Source: Chloroflexota bacterium (GTDB lineage Bacteria > Chloroflexota > Dehalococcoidia > Dehalococcoidales > RBG-16-60-22). From it: a DNA stretch of 7,048 nt. Of the stretch, positions 1-5,506 are shown one piece after another. The DNA is taken from positions 1-7,048 of the forward strand of contig JACZSH010000077.1 of the NCBI GenBank assembly GCA_022574315.1. Direction: 5' to 3'. The notes under the pieces were generated by a model. It searched no databases and was not told the DNA's origin. It saw only the letters and a program-made list of their open reading frames with translations. Position numbers and translations under genes: made by a program. The stretch's first letter is position 1; each line of letters opens with the position of its first letter.

Positions 1-385
1 CCATTCTGACCAGGAGGAGCAGCTCTTCATCAACCAGGTCTTTGTTGGTGATAACCACGATTCCCCGGTTGACGTCGAGCAGGTCGAGTATGGCCAGGTG
101 CTCCCTGGTCTGGGGCATCACTCCTTCGTTGGCGGCCACGATGAGCAGGGCCAGGTCAATACCGCCCACCCCGGCCAGCATGTTCTTCACGAACCGCTCA
201 TGACCGGGAACATCGATGATGCCCACATCACGACCGCTGGGCAGCTTGAGCCAGGCAAAGCCAAGGTCGATGGTCATGCCGCGCTCTTTCTCCTCGCGCA
301 GGCGGTCAGGGTCGATACCGGTCAGGGCATGAACCAGGACTGACTTGCCGTGGTCGATGTGACCGGCAGTACCGAGCACAAACAT
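1..385 (-). CDS. selB: Selenocysteine-specific elongation factor SelB, N-terminal part (runs off left edge)
   Basis: This is the GTPase domain of SelB, the cytoplasmic EF-Tu-like factor that carries Sec-tRNA to UGA codons marked by a SECIS hairpin. Only 128 residues are present; the rest, including the SECIS-binding winged helices, lies beyond position 1. Visible motifs are the P-loop GHIDHGKS (residues 8-15), the switch I threonine T38 in GMTIDLGF, and DVPGHE (58-63) followed by RFVKNMLAG. The EKERGMTIDLGFAWL stretch is more typical of SelB than of EF-Tu. The G4 motif reads T113-N-K-D116 where SelB usually has TKxD, so the usual lysine is asparagine. The ATG at 385 has a GGAGGT ribosome site 7 bases upstream. 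selA ends 38 bases upstream on the same strand, so the two are probably co-transcribed. Family assignment is firm. Confidence 0.96.
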   Translation of the reverse strand, partial: MFVLGTAGHIDHGKSVLVHALTGIDPDRLREEKERGMTIDLGFAWLKLPSGRDVGIIDVPGHERFVKNMLAGVGGIDLALLIVAANEGVMPQTREHLAILDLLDVNRGIVVITNKDLVDEELLLLVRM

Positions 386-392
386 TATCGTT

Positions 393-398
393 ACCTCC
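393..398 (-). promoter_or_regulatory. Shine-Dalgarno site of selB
   Basis: Read on the minus strand this is GGAGGT, 7 bases before the selB ATG at 385. It fixes the selB start and shows that selB can be initiated independently although it follows selA by only 38 bases. Confidence 0.85.
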
Positions 399-423
399 GG
401 CTGTTCCGGGTCAGCTGGCCGGT

Positions 424-1803
424 TTATTTCCGCCCGGGGGCGATAGCCCGCAGCGCCCGCCGCACAATCTCATCCTCTTCCGGCAACACCGAGCGCGGGT
501 CGAGGAGCAGAATATCGTCGCTGATGCGCCCGATAACCGGAGTTTCCTGTGACCGCAGCTTTCGGCTTAATGCCTGGGCAGCCGTCCGGCCCTTTCTATT
601 CTGAATAGCTACTAGCTTCGTGGGCAGGGTCCCGCCGGGAAGGCTGCCCCCGCCAACCATAGTCTCGCCGTCTACCACCTCCGCCAGTTCCCCGAGAACT
701 TCCGCCCACTTATCCGCCCGCCGGGCTAGCTCGTCAAGCGGGGCGGCAATCATGCGCCAGACCGGTATTTTGGCGGTTGCTTCGCCTTTCAGGTAGTGCA
801 CCAGCGTCGCCGTCAGGCCGGCCAGCCTTACCTTATCTATTCTCACCGCCCGCGCCAGCGGGTGGCGCTTCAGTTTATCAACCAGCTCCTTTTTACCGAC
901 GATAATCCCGGCCTGAGGCCCGCCCACCAGCTTATCACCGGAAAAGAAGGTAAGCCCGACACCCAGGGCTACGCTCTGCGTCACCATCGGCTCCGGCGCC
1001 AGCCCGAACTGCGACGTGTCCAGGAAACAGCCGCTGCCCAGGTCGTCAAACACGGGCAGACCAAACCGGTCACCCAGCGCCGCCATTTCCTCGATGGTTA
1101 CCTCGGCGGTGAAACCCACCACCTTGAAATTGCTGGAGTGCACCCGCATCAGCGCCACCGTCCGCGGGTTGATGGCCTGCTCGTAGTCCCGGGCATAGGT
1201 GCAATTGGTCGTCCCGATTTCAACCAGCCTGACCCCACTCTGGCGCATCACGTCCGGGATGCGAAAACCACCACCAATCTCCACCGCCTGCCCCCGGGAG
1301 ACGATTACTTCTTTTCTCTTTGCCAGTGCGGTCAGCACGAGCAATACGGCAGAGGCGTTATTGTTCACTACCAGCGCCGCCTCGGCGCCGGTAAGCTGAC
1401 AAAGCAGCCCCTCGATATGAACATGGCGGGAACCCCGCGTGCCGCTTTCCAGGTCGAATTCCAGGTTGGAATAGCTGCCGGCCACCGTATTCATGGCCGT
1501 TATTGACTCAACGCTCAGTGAAGCCCGCCCCAGGTTGGTGTGAAGTATCACCCCCGTAGCATTGACTACCGGACGCAGAGAGGGTTTTTCCAGAGCCCGG
1601 AGACACGAAACTACCGCCTCGACTATCTCCGCCAGAGAGGAGGCCCGCGGACGGCCGGTGGTAATGGCCTGACGCTCAGTGTCCAGCTGCTGCCTGACCA
1701 GACTCAATAGCCGGTCATGCGGATAGGATTCCGCCAGGCGGCGTATCCGCTCGTCACCCAGGACCCGGTCAACACTGGGCAAACGGCGATAATTCTTCTC
1801 CAT
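424..1803 (-). CDS. selA: L-seryl-tRNA(Sec) selenium transferase SelA (selenocysteine synthase)
   Basis: SelA is a cytoplasmic, PLP-dependent enzyme that converts seryl-tRNA(Sec) to selenocysteinyl-tRNA(Sec) using selenophosphate. The product has 459 residues, close to the 463 of E. coli SelA. Seen in order: the N-terminal RRLPSVDRVL signature (6-15), NATGVILHTNLGRA (81-94), the NNNAS loop (147-151), FDDLGSG (252-258), and the PLP-lysine motif SGDKLVGGPQAG with the Schiff-base lysine at about 291. The frame stays open upstream to TTG 1890 and ATG 1851, but that 29-residue extension is not SelA-like and overlaps a good promoter (1811-1839), so ATG 1803 is chosen. No Shine-Dalgarno site precedes it. 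selB follows after 38 bases. Presence of SelA implies that selC and selD exist elsewhere; neither is in the window. The family assignment is firm. Confidence 0.97.
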   Translation of the reverse strand: MEKNYRRLPSVDRVLGDERIRRLAESYPHDRLLSLVRQQLDTERQAITTGRPRASSLAEIVEAVVSCLRALEKPSLRPVVNATGVILHTNLGRASLSVESITAMNTVAGSYSNLEFDLESGTRGSRHVHIEGLLCQLTGAEAALVVNNNASAVLLVLTALAKRKEVIVSRGQAVEIGGGFRIPDVMRQSGVRLVEIGTTNCTYARDYEQAINPRTVALMRVHSSNFKVVGFTAEVTIEEMAALGDRFGLPVFDDLGSGCFLDTSQFGLAPEPMVTQSVALGVGLTFFSGDKLVGGPQAGIIVGKKELVDKLKRHPLARAVRIDKVRLAGLTATLVHYLKGEATAKIPVWRMIAAPLDELARRADKWAEVLGELAEVVDGETMVGGGSLPGGTLPTKLVAIQNRKGRTAAQALSRKLRSQETPVIGRISDDILLLDPRSVLPEEDEIVRRALRAIAPGRK

Positions 1804-1810
1804 CAGGAAT

Positions 1811-1839
1811 ATTGTACACGAGGTCGGGACTACTTTCAA
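1811..1839 (-). promoter_or_regulatory. selA promoter (sigma70-type, predicted leaderless transcript)
   Basis: On the minus strand a -35 box TTGAAA (1834-1839) lies 17 bases from a -10 box TACAAT (1811-1816). Each matches consensus at 5 of 6 positions, with ideal spacing. Only 7 bases separate the -10 box from the selA ATG, so transcription should start at or within a base of the initiation codon. This agrees with the lack of a ribosome site before selA. The prediction is from sequence alone. Confidence 0.65.
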
Positions 1840-1860
1840 AGCCGTCAGCATAACGGGCGC

Positions 1861-1880
1861 CAGCGGGTAACCATCCGCTG
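1861..1880. repeat. Inverted repeat upstream of the selA promoter
   Basis: CAGCGG (1861-1866) and CCGCTG (1875-1880) form a perfect 6-base inverted repeat around an 8-base spacer. It lies 21 bases upstream of the selA -35 box and just before the TTGACA box facing cysE, so it could be a regulator site or a small hairpin. A repeat this short could occur by chance. Confidence 0.3.
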
Positions 1881-1883
1881 AAA

Positions 1884-1912
1884 TTGACAATAAGAGCAGG
1901 GATTGTTAAATT
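1884..1912 (+). promoter_or_regulatory. Possible distal promoter facing cysE
   Basis: A perfect TTGACA (1884-1889) is followed after 17 bases by TAAATT (1907-1912), a 4-of-6 match to the -10 consensus. Transcription would start near 1919 and give a leader of about 180 bases before cysE. The -10 half overlaps the inverted repeat at 1909-1924, the arrangement expected of a repressed promoter. The weak -10 makes this tentative. Confidence 0.35.
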
Positions 1913-1924
1913 ACAGATGTAATT
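1909..1924. repeat. 7-2-7 inverted repeat, candidate operator
   Basis: AATTACA and TGTAATT are perfect reverse complements separated by GA. The element lies in the AT-rich part of the selA/cysE divergent region and overlaps the -10 box and expected start of the possible distal cysE promoter. Its size and symmetry suit a dimeric helix-turn-helix regulator, but no regulator gene is present in the window and the bound protein is unknown. Confidence 0.45.
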
Positions 1925-2027
1925 GAACTCCATCTTGAGAAAGACTAAGCTCGTCATATAAGAAATGATATGTCCGCCAGCCGCACTAACATATTTTCCC
2001 GCTATCGCAGGAACGCCTGAAAAAAGG

Positions 2028-2033
2028 TATAAT
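2028..2033 (+). promoter_or_regulatory. -10 box of the proximal cysE promoter
   Basis: This is an exact TATAAT preceded by an A-rich stretch. Transcription would begin near 2040, leaving a GC-rich leader of about 59 bases before the cysE ATG. No good -35 box lies 16-18 bases upstream (the best, ATCGCA, matches at 3 of 6), so an activator may be needed or the match may be fortuitous. Confidence 0.5.
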
Positions 2034-2098
2034 AAAGGTATCGGCAGGAGGGGTGCCCCAAAAGAGCCGCGGCAGGGGCGGATAATAAACGGTTCCCC

Positions 2099-2815
2099 AT
2101 GTTCAGAACATTGAGAGAAGATATCAGGACGGTATTTGCCAAAGACCCGGCGGCCAGGAGCACGCTGGAAGTACTGACCTGCTACCCCGGGTTACATGCC
2201 CTCTGGCTGCACCGGGCGGCTCATTTCCTGTGGCGGCACAAACTCCGGCTGCTGGCCCGAATTCTGTCACACATCAGCCGCTTCCTGACCGGCATTGAAA
2301 TCCACCCCGGCGCCAAAATAGGCCGACGTTTCTTTATCGACCACGGGGCGGGAGTGGTTATCGGTGAGACCTCGGAAATCGGGGACGACGTCCTGTTCTA
2401 CCAGGGAGTCGTCCTGGGCGGCACCACTCTGGAGAAAAAGAAGCGTCATGCCACCATCGGTGATAACGTTGAGATGGGGACCGGAGCCGTGGCGCTGGGT
2501 GCCATCACCATTGGCGACGGGGCAAGGATTGGCTCCGGCTCAGTGGTGATAAAGTCGGTCCCTCCCGGCGCTACGGTGGTGGGCATCCCGGGAAGGGTGG
2601 TAGCCGACCGCCATAAACCGATTGTAGACCTCGAACACGGCAACTTGCCCGACCCGGTGGCGGAAGCCATCCGGCTGGTGCTGAAAGAACAGGAAAAACT
2701 GGAAAAGCGATTGAAAATACTGGAGACTTCCAGTAATATAACCACTGCCCCTGATGAATTGAGTGAAGAAAAGAAGAAAATCAAACGTGAATTCAACAGC
2801 GGAGAAGGTATATGA
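2099..2815 (+). CDS. cysE: Serine O-acetyltransferase CysE
   Basis: CysE acetylates L-serine with acetyl-CoA to O-acetylserine, the committed step of cysteine synthesis, in the cytoplasm. The 238 residues begin with the helical N-terminal region typical of the family (FAKDPAARSTLEVL, CYPGLHALWLHR at 28-39). A left-handed beta-helix of hexapeptide repeats follows from about 68 to 155 (IHPGAKIG, VVIGETSEIG, ITIGDGARIG). Expected catalytic residues are D81-H82 in FIDHGAG and H117 in the loop after GGTT. VGIPGRVV (161-168) closes the helix. The tail adds a probable amphipathic helix (188-209) and a charged, probably disordered end. The length suits the short, Bacillus-type CysE. ATG 2099 is the only plausible start in frame, yet it has no nearby Shine-Dalgarno site; an AGGAGG lies 47 bases upstream. 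No cysK is present. The 89 bases after it contain no clear terminator. Confidence 0.95.
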   Translation: MFRTLREDIRTVFAKDPAARSTLEVLTCYPGLHALWLHRAAHFLWRHKLRLLARILSHISRFLTGIEIHPGAKIGRRFFIDHGAGVVIGETSEIGDDVLFYQGVVLGGTTLEKKKRHATIGDNVEMGTGAVALGAITIGDGARIGSGSVVIKSVPPGATVVGIPGRVVADRHKPIVDLEHGNLPDPVAEAIRLVLKEQEKLEKRLKILETSSNITTAPDELSEEKKKIKREFNSGEGI

Positions 2816-2904
2816 GATAGACCATCGGATTAACGGCAGCACTGAAATATCGGCTGAGATTTTTTCTCCAGATGCCAGCCTCAGAAAGGACAGGTTAAGA
2901 CAAG

Positions 2905-3153
2905 ATGGTCAAACAATACGTAATGTTTACCTTCCCCCGAGAGAGGGTGAGGGAACCCATAATATATACGCTCAGTCAACAATATAACGTGATTACCAAT
3001 ATCCGCCGGGCTGACGTCTCTGCGGACAGCGGCTGGATAGTCCTGGAACTGGAGGGAGAGGAAAGCGATATTGAGCAGGGAATTTCCTGGGTCACCAGTA
3101 AGGGAGTCAGAGTTGACCCGGTAAGTGGCGATATTCCGGAGAGTTTTGAATGA
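2905..3153 (+). CDS. Small stand-alone NIL-domain protein
   Basis: The 82-residue product is almost entirely one NIL domain, the ferredoxin-like fold found at the C-terminus of methionine-transporter ATPases (MetN) and fused to some anaerobic ferredoxins. Visible family traits are an N-terminal strand (YVMFTFP), then EPIIYTLSQQYNVITNI, the ADVSADSGWIVLELEGE hairpin (36-52), and a final helix and strand ending in GVRVDPV. It contains no cysteine, so it cannot itself carry a persulfide or an Fe-S cluster through cysteine. It has no signal peptide or membrane segment. Its TGA overlaps the nifS ATG as ATGA, implying translational coupling. Known NIL domains in MetN bind methionine; here a ligand-sensing or partner role in sulfur metabolism is inferred from context. 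The ribosome site before ATG 2905 is weak (CAGG, 10 bases away). Confidence 0.85.
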   Translation: MVKQYVMFTFPRERVREPIIYTLSQQYNVITNIRRADVSADSGWIVLELEGEESDIEQGISWVTSKGVRVDPVSGDIPESFE

Positions 3154-4313
3154 GAAGAATTTACCTTGATGACGCACGGACCACGCCGGTGCGTCCTGAA
3201 GTGGTGCAGGCCATGCTTCCCTATTTTACCGATGTCTTCGGCAATCCATCCACCATCTATGCCTGCGGCCAGGAAGCCAAAGGGGCTATTGAGGAGGCCA
3301 GAAGCCGGGTCGCCGACCTGATTGGCGCCGGCATTGACGAAATCGTTTTTACCAGCGGCGGCACCGAGGCAGATAATTTTGCCATCAAGGGAGTGGTTCA
3401 CGCAAATGAAAGCCGCGGGAAACACATCATCACCACCCCCATCGAGCACCATGCCGTGCTGGAGACCTGCCATTTCCTGGAGGAAAACGGCTGCCGGGTA
3501 ACCTACCTGCCGGTTGACGGGAACGGTCTGGTTGACCCCGCAGAGGTACGCCGGGCAATCGCCTCCGATACGGTGCTGATTTCTATCATGCACGCCAACA
3601 ACGAGGTGGGCACAATAGAGCCGATTGCCGAAATAGGCAAAGTAGCCCGGGAAGCCGGCGTCTATTTTCACACCGATGCCGTGCAGACGGCGGGACACCT
3701 GCCGGTAAACGTGGACGAAATGGGCGTGGACCTGCTCTCGATGTCGGCGCATAAATTATACGGGCCCAAGGGAATCGGCGCCCTGTACATCCGGAAGGGC
3801 ACCAGACTGGTTACCTTCATGCACGGCGGCGAACAGGAAAGGGGGCGGCGGGCCAGCACCGAGAACGTCCCCGGTATCGTCGGCTTCGGCCATGCCGTGG
3901 CCCTCGCCGGCGAGGAAATGAGCGCGGAGGCGGAGCGACTGACCTCGCTGCGCAACCGCTTGATTGACGGACTGATGGAGAAGATTGACCACACCCGGCT
4001 GAACGGACATCCCACGCAAAGACTGCCCAACAATGCCAATGTCAGTATCGCTTACGTGGAAGGAGAATCGATGTGCCTCAACCTGGACTTTGACGGCATC
4101 TGCGTCTCCACCGGTTCCGCCTGCAGCTCGGCAAGCACCGAGCCGTCCCACGTCATGCTGGCGCTGGGCATGTCCCCGCTGGAAGCCCACAGTTCCCTGA
4201 GAATGTCTCTGGGCAGGTGGACCACCGAAGAAGATATCGCCACCGTCCTGGAAGTACTGCCCCGGGTGGTCGGCAAGCTCAGGGCAATGTCACCGCTGTT
4301 GAAAAACCAGTAA
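3150..4313 (+). CDS. nifS: Cysteine desulfurase, group I NifS/IscS family
   Basis: This is a PLP enzyme that removes sulfur from L-cysteine, giving alanine and an enzyme persulfide for Fe-S clusters and tRNA thiolation. In the 387 residues one sees FTSGGTEADNFAIKG (67-81), the H100 region EHHAVLE, HANNEVGTIEP (148-158), HTDAVQ (174-179), the PLP-lysine motif SAHKLYGPKG with K202, RASTENVPGIVGFG (234-247), and the catalytic cysteine C325 in TGSACSSASTEPSHV. The loop length around C325 is that of group I (NifS/IscS), not SufS. The N-terminal signature reads YLDDARTTP, with D8 and R10 where relatives usually have N/Y/H and alanine. A GGAGAG ribosome site lies 6 bases before ATG 3150, which overlaps the NIL stop codon. 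mnmA follows after 82 bases, as in the known Bacillus yrvO-mnmA pairing, so MnmA is a likely acceptor. NifS versus IscS naming is not settled. Confidence 0.95.
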   Translation: MRRIYLDDARTTPVRPEVVQAMLPYFTDVFGNPSTIYACGQEAKGAIEEARSRVADLIGAGIDEIVFTSGGTEADNFAIKGVVHANESRGKHIITTPIEHHAVLETCHFLEENGCRVTYLPVDGNGLVDPAEVRRAIASDTVLISIMHANNEVGTIEPIAEIGKVAREAGVYFHTDAVQTAGHLPVNVDEMGVDLLSMSAHKLYGPKGIGALYIRKGTRLVTFMHGGEQERGRRASTENVPGIVGFGHAVALAGEEMSAEAERLTSLRNRLIDGLMEKIDHTRLNGHPTQRLPNNANVSIAYVEGESMCLNLDFDGICVSTGSACSSASTEPSHVMLALGMSPLEAHSSLRMSLGRWTTEEDIATVLEVLPRVVGKLRAMSPLLKNQ

Positions 4314-4395
4314 CCGATGGGCATATTCCGCGGGATACCTGTGCCGCCCCGGTAGCGACGGAATCAAATAAAGCCAGCCCTCTCCGGATAATACT

Positions 4396-5505
4396 ATGGA
4401 AGCAGTGAAAGTAGTTATCGCCATGAGCGGCGGGGTGGACTCGTCGGTGGCCGCCGCCCGTCTGAAACAGGCCGGTTACCGGGTAATCGGTGTCACCATG
4501 CAAGTCTGGCCGGCGGGCAACCGGTTCGGCGGCTGCTGCGGCATCGACGCCGTGGAGGACGCGAAACGGGTCGCCTATCAGCTGAGCATACCGCATTACG
4601 TGATGAATTTCCGGGACGTCTTTGCCCGCAAAGTAATCGATGATTTCTGCCTGGAGTACCGCCGGGGAAGGACACCCAACCCGTGTATCCGCTGCAACCA
4701 GCACATCAAGTTCGACGCTTTGCTGGAGAAAGCCAGAGGGCTGGGGGCGGACTTTGTCGCCACCGGCCATTATGCTAGAATAGAGCTTAAAGAGTCGACC
4801 GGAAGGTACCTCCTGAAAAAAGGAGTCGACCGGAACAAGGACCAGTCCTATTTTCTCTATACCATGACGCAGGGGCAACTGAAAGCTACTTTATTTCCGG
4901 TGGGTGACCTGACCAAGGAAGAAGTGAGACAAATCGCCGGTGAGCTTGGGCTTCCGGTAGCATCCAAGCCGGAAAGCCAGGAAATCTGCTTTATCCCGGA
5001 TAACGACTACACCGAGTTCATCCGTGAATACATCCCGCAGGCCGCCCTGCCGGGGCCGATACTTGACGAGGGGGGAAATACCCTGGGCAGCCACCGGGGA
5101 ATCATGTTTTATACCATCGGCCAGCGCAAGCGGCTGGGGTTGTCAGCGCCGGAGCCGCAGTACGTTATCGCCATCCAGCCGGAGAAAAACGCCATCGTGG
5201 TGGGACCCCGGGAGAGGGCGCTGGGCAGCGAGCTTACCGCCGCCGAAATGAACTGGATTGCCGGCCCGGAGCCGGTGACGACCCGGAAAATAAAAGCCAG
5301 AATAAGGTATCGCCACCGGGAAGCCGAAGCCGCGGTCACCCGGCTCAACGGAGATACTGTTTATGTAAAGTTTACCGAGCCGCAGATGGCCATTACGCCC
5401 GGCCAGGCCGTCGTCTTCTACCACGGCGACACGGTGGTGGGCGGCGGCACCATAGAAACGGCGGTAAAACAGGAGAAAACCGAGAAAGAAAAGGAGTACG
5501 CCTGA
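4396..5505 (+). CDS. mnmA: tRNA-specific 2-thiouridylase MnmA
   Basis: MnmA adenylates U34 of Lys, Glu and Gln tRNAs and replaces its 2-oxygen with sulfur. The 369 residues show the N-type ATP-pyrophosphatase loop SGGVDSS (11-17), GGCCGIDAVEDAKRVA (45-60), GRTPNPCIRCN (91-101), ATGHYAR (122-128), DQSYFL (149-154), SQEICFIPD (194-202), and a C-terminal beta-barrel with GQRKRLG (242-248). The expected catalytic cysteines are C100 and C198. E. coli has aspartate where this protein has C97, so the site here is CxxC plus a distant Cys, a pattern reminiscent of Fe-S-dependent tRNA thiolases. The end of the protein is a short charged tail. ATG 4396 gives the usual N-terminus before the P-loop but has no evident Shine-Dalgarno site. 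The 82 bases upstream hold no convincing promoter or terminator. The MOSC gene follows after one base. Confidence 0.96.
   Translation: MEAVKVVIAMSGGVDSSVAAARLKQAGYRVIGVTMQVWPAGNRFGGCCGIDAVEDAKRVAYQLSIPHYVMNFRDVFARKVIDDFCLEYRRGRTPNPCIRCNQHIKFDALLEKARGLGADFVATGHYARIELKESTGRYLLKKGVDRNKDQSYFLYTMTQGQLKATLFPVGDLTKEEVRQIAGELGLPVASKPESQEICFIPDNDYTEFIREYIPQAALPGPILDEGGNTLGSHRGIMFYTIGQRKRLGLSAPEPQYVIAIQPEKNAIVVGPRERALGSELTAAEMNWIAGPEPVTTRKIKARIRYRHREAEAAVTRLNGDTVYVKFTEPQMAITPGQAVVFYHGDTVVGGGTIETAVKQEKTEKEKEYA
5491..5496 (+). promoter_or_regulatory. Shine-Dalgarno site of the MOSC gene
   Basis: AAGGAG within the last codons of mnmA lies 10 bases before the ATG at 5507. It supports that start and independent initiation right after the mnmA stop codon. 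Confidence 0.7.
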
Positions 5506-5506
5506 C

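Larger units (their letters stand above)
1804..2098. other. Divergent intergenic region between selA and cysE
   Basis: These 295 bases are visibly richer in A and T than the genes on either side. They hold the selA promoter, two candidate rightward promoters, and two short inverted repeats (1861-1880 and 1909-1924). The cysE-proximal end is GC-rich and foldable: UGCCCC (2054-2059) can pair with GGGGCG (2075-2080), while GGGG 2075-2078 could alternatively pair with the CCCC just before the cysE ATG. No tRNA, T-box or other known riboswitch could be recognised, and no protein-coding frame here resembles a gene. Confidence 0.6.

Noticed and set aside
98..604. Plus-strand open frames over selB and the selA end
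   Set aside because: They mirror the conserved SelB GTPase and SelA coding sequences and show no family signature.
796..1506. A 236-codon open frame on the plus strand inside selA
   Set aside because: It is antisense to conserved SelA sequence and rich in R/H/Q/P as expected of a shadow frame.
1769..1957. A 62-codon minus-strand frame upstream of selA
   Set aside because: It overlaps the selA start and promoter in another frame and resembles nothing known.
2053..2085. A ten-codon leader ORF starting GTG directly after AGGAGG
   Set aside because: Only one base separates the ribosome site from the GTG, too close for initiation, and the peptide has no cysteine or serine run to suggest attenuation.
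1919..2098. T-box or SAM riboswitch before cysE
   Set aside because: cysE genes in Firmicutes often have a T-box, but the GGGTGG-ACCGCG antiterminator core is absent (only a loose GGGGTG and CCGCGG) and no specifier stem or SAM motif was recognisable.
1804..2098. selC (tRNA-Sec) near selAB
   Set aside because: No cloverleaf-like arms or T-loop GTTC-type motif could be found in the intergenic region.
2837..2865. Possible terminator between cysE and the NIL gene
   Set aside because: CAGC/GCTG gives only a 4-base stem with a 12-base loop, and three bases separate it from the T6 run; too weak to call.
4324..4337. Imperfect palindrome around CCGCGG between nifS and mnmA
   Set aside because: It has no loop, one mismatched pair, no run of T and no nearby promoter, so neither a terminator nor an operator can be supported.
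4387..4392. GATAAT as a -10 box for mnmA
   Set aside because: It ends three bases before the mnmA ATG, so the start site would fall inside the gene, and no -35 box is present.
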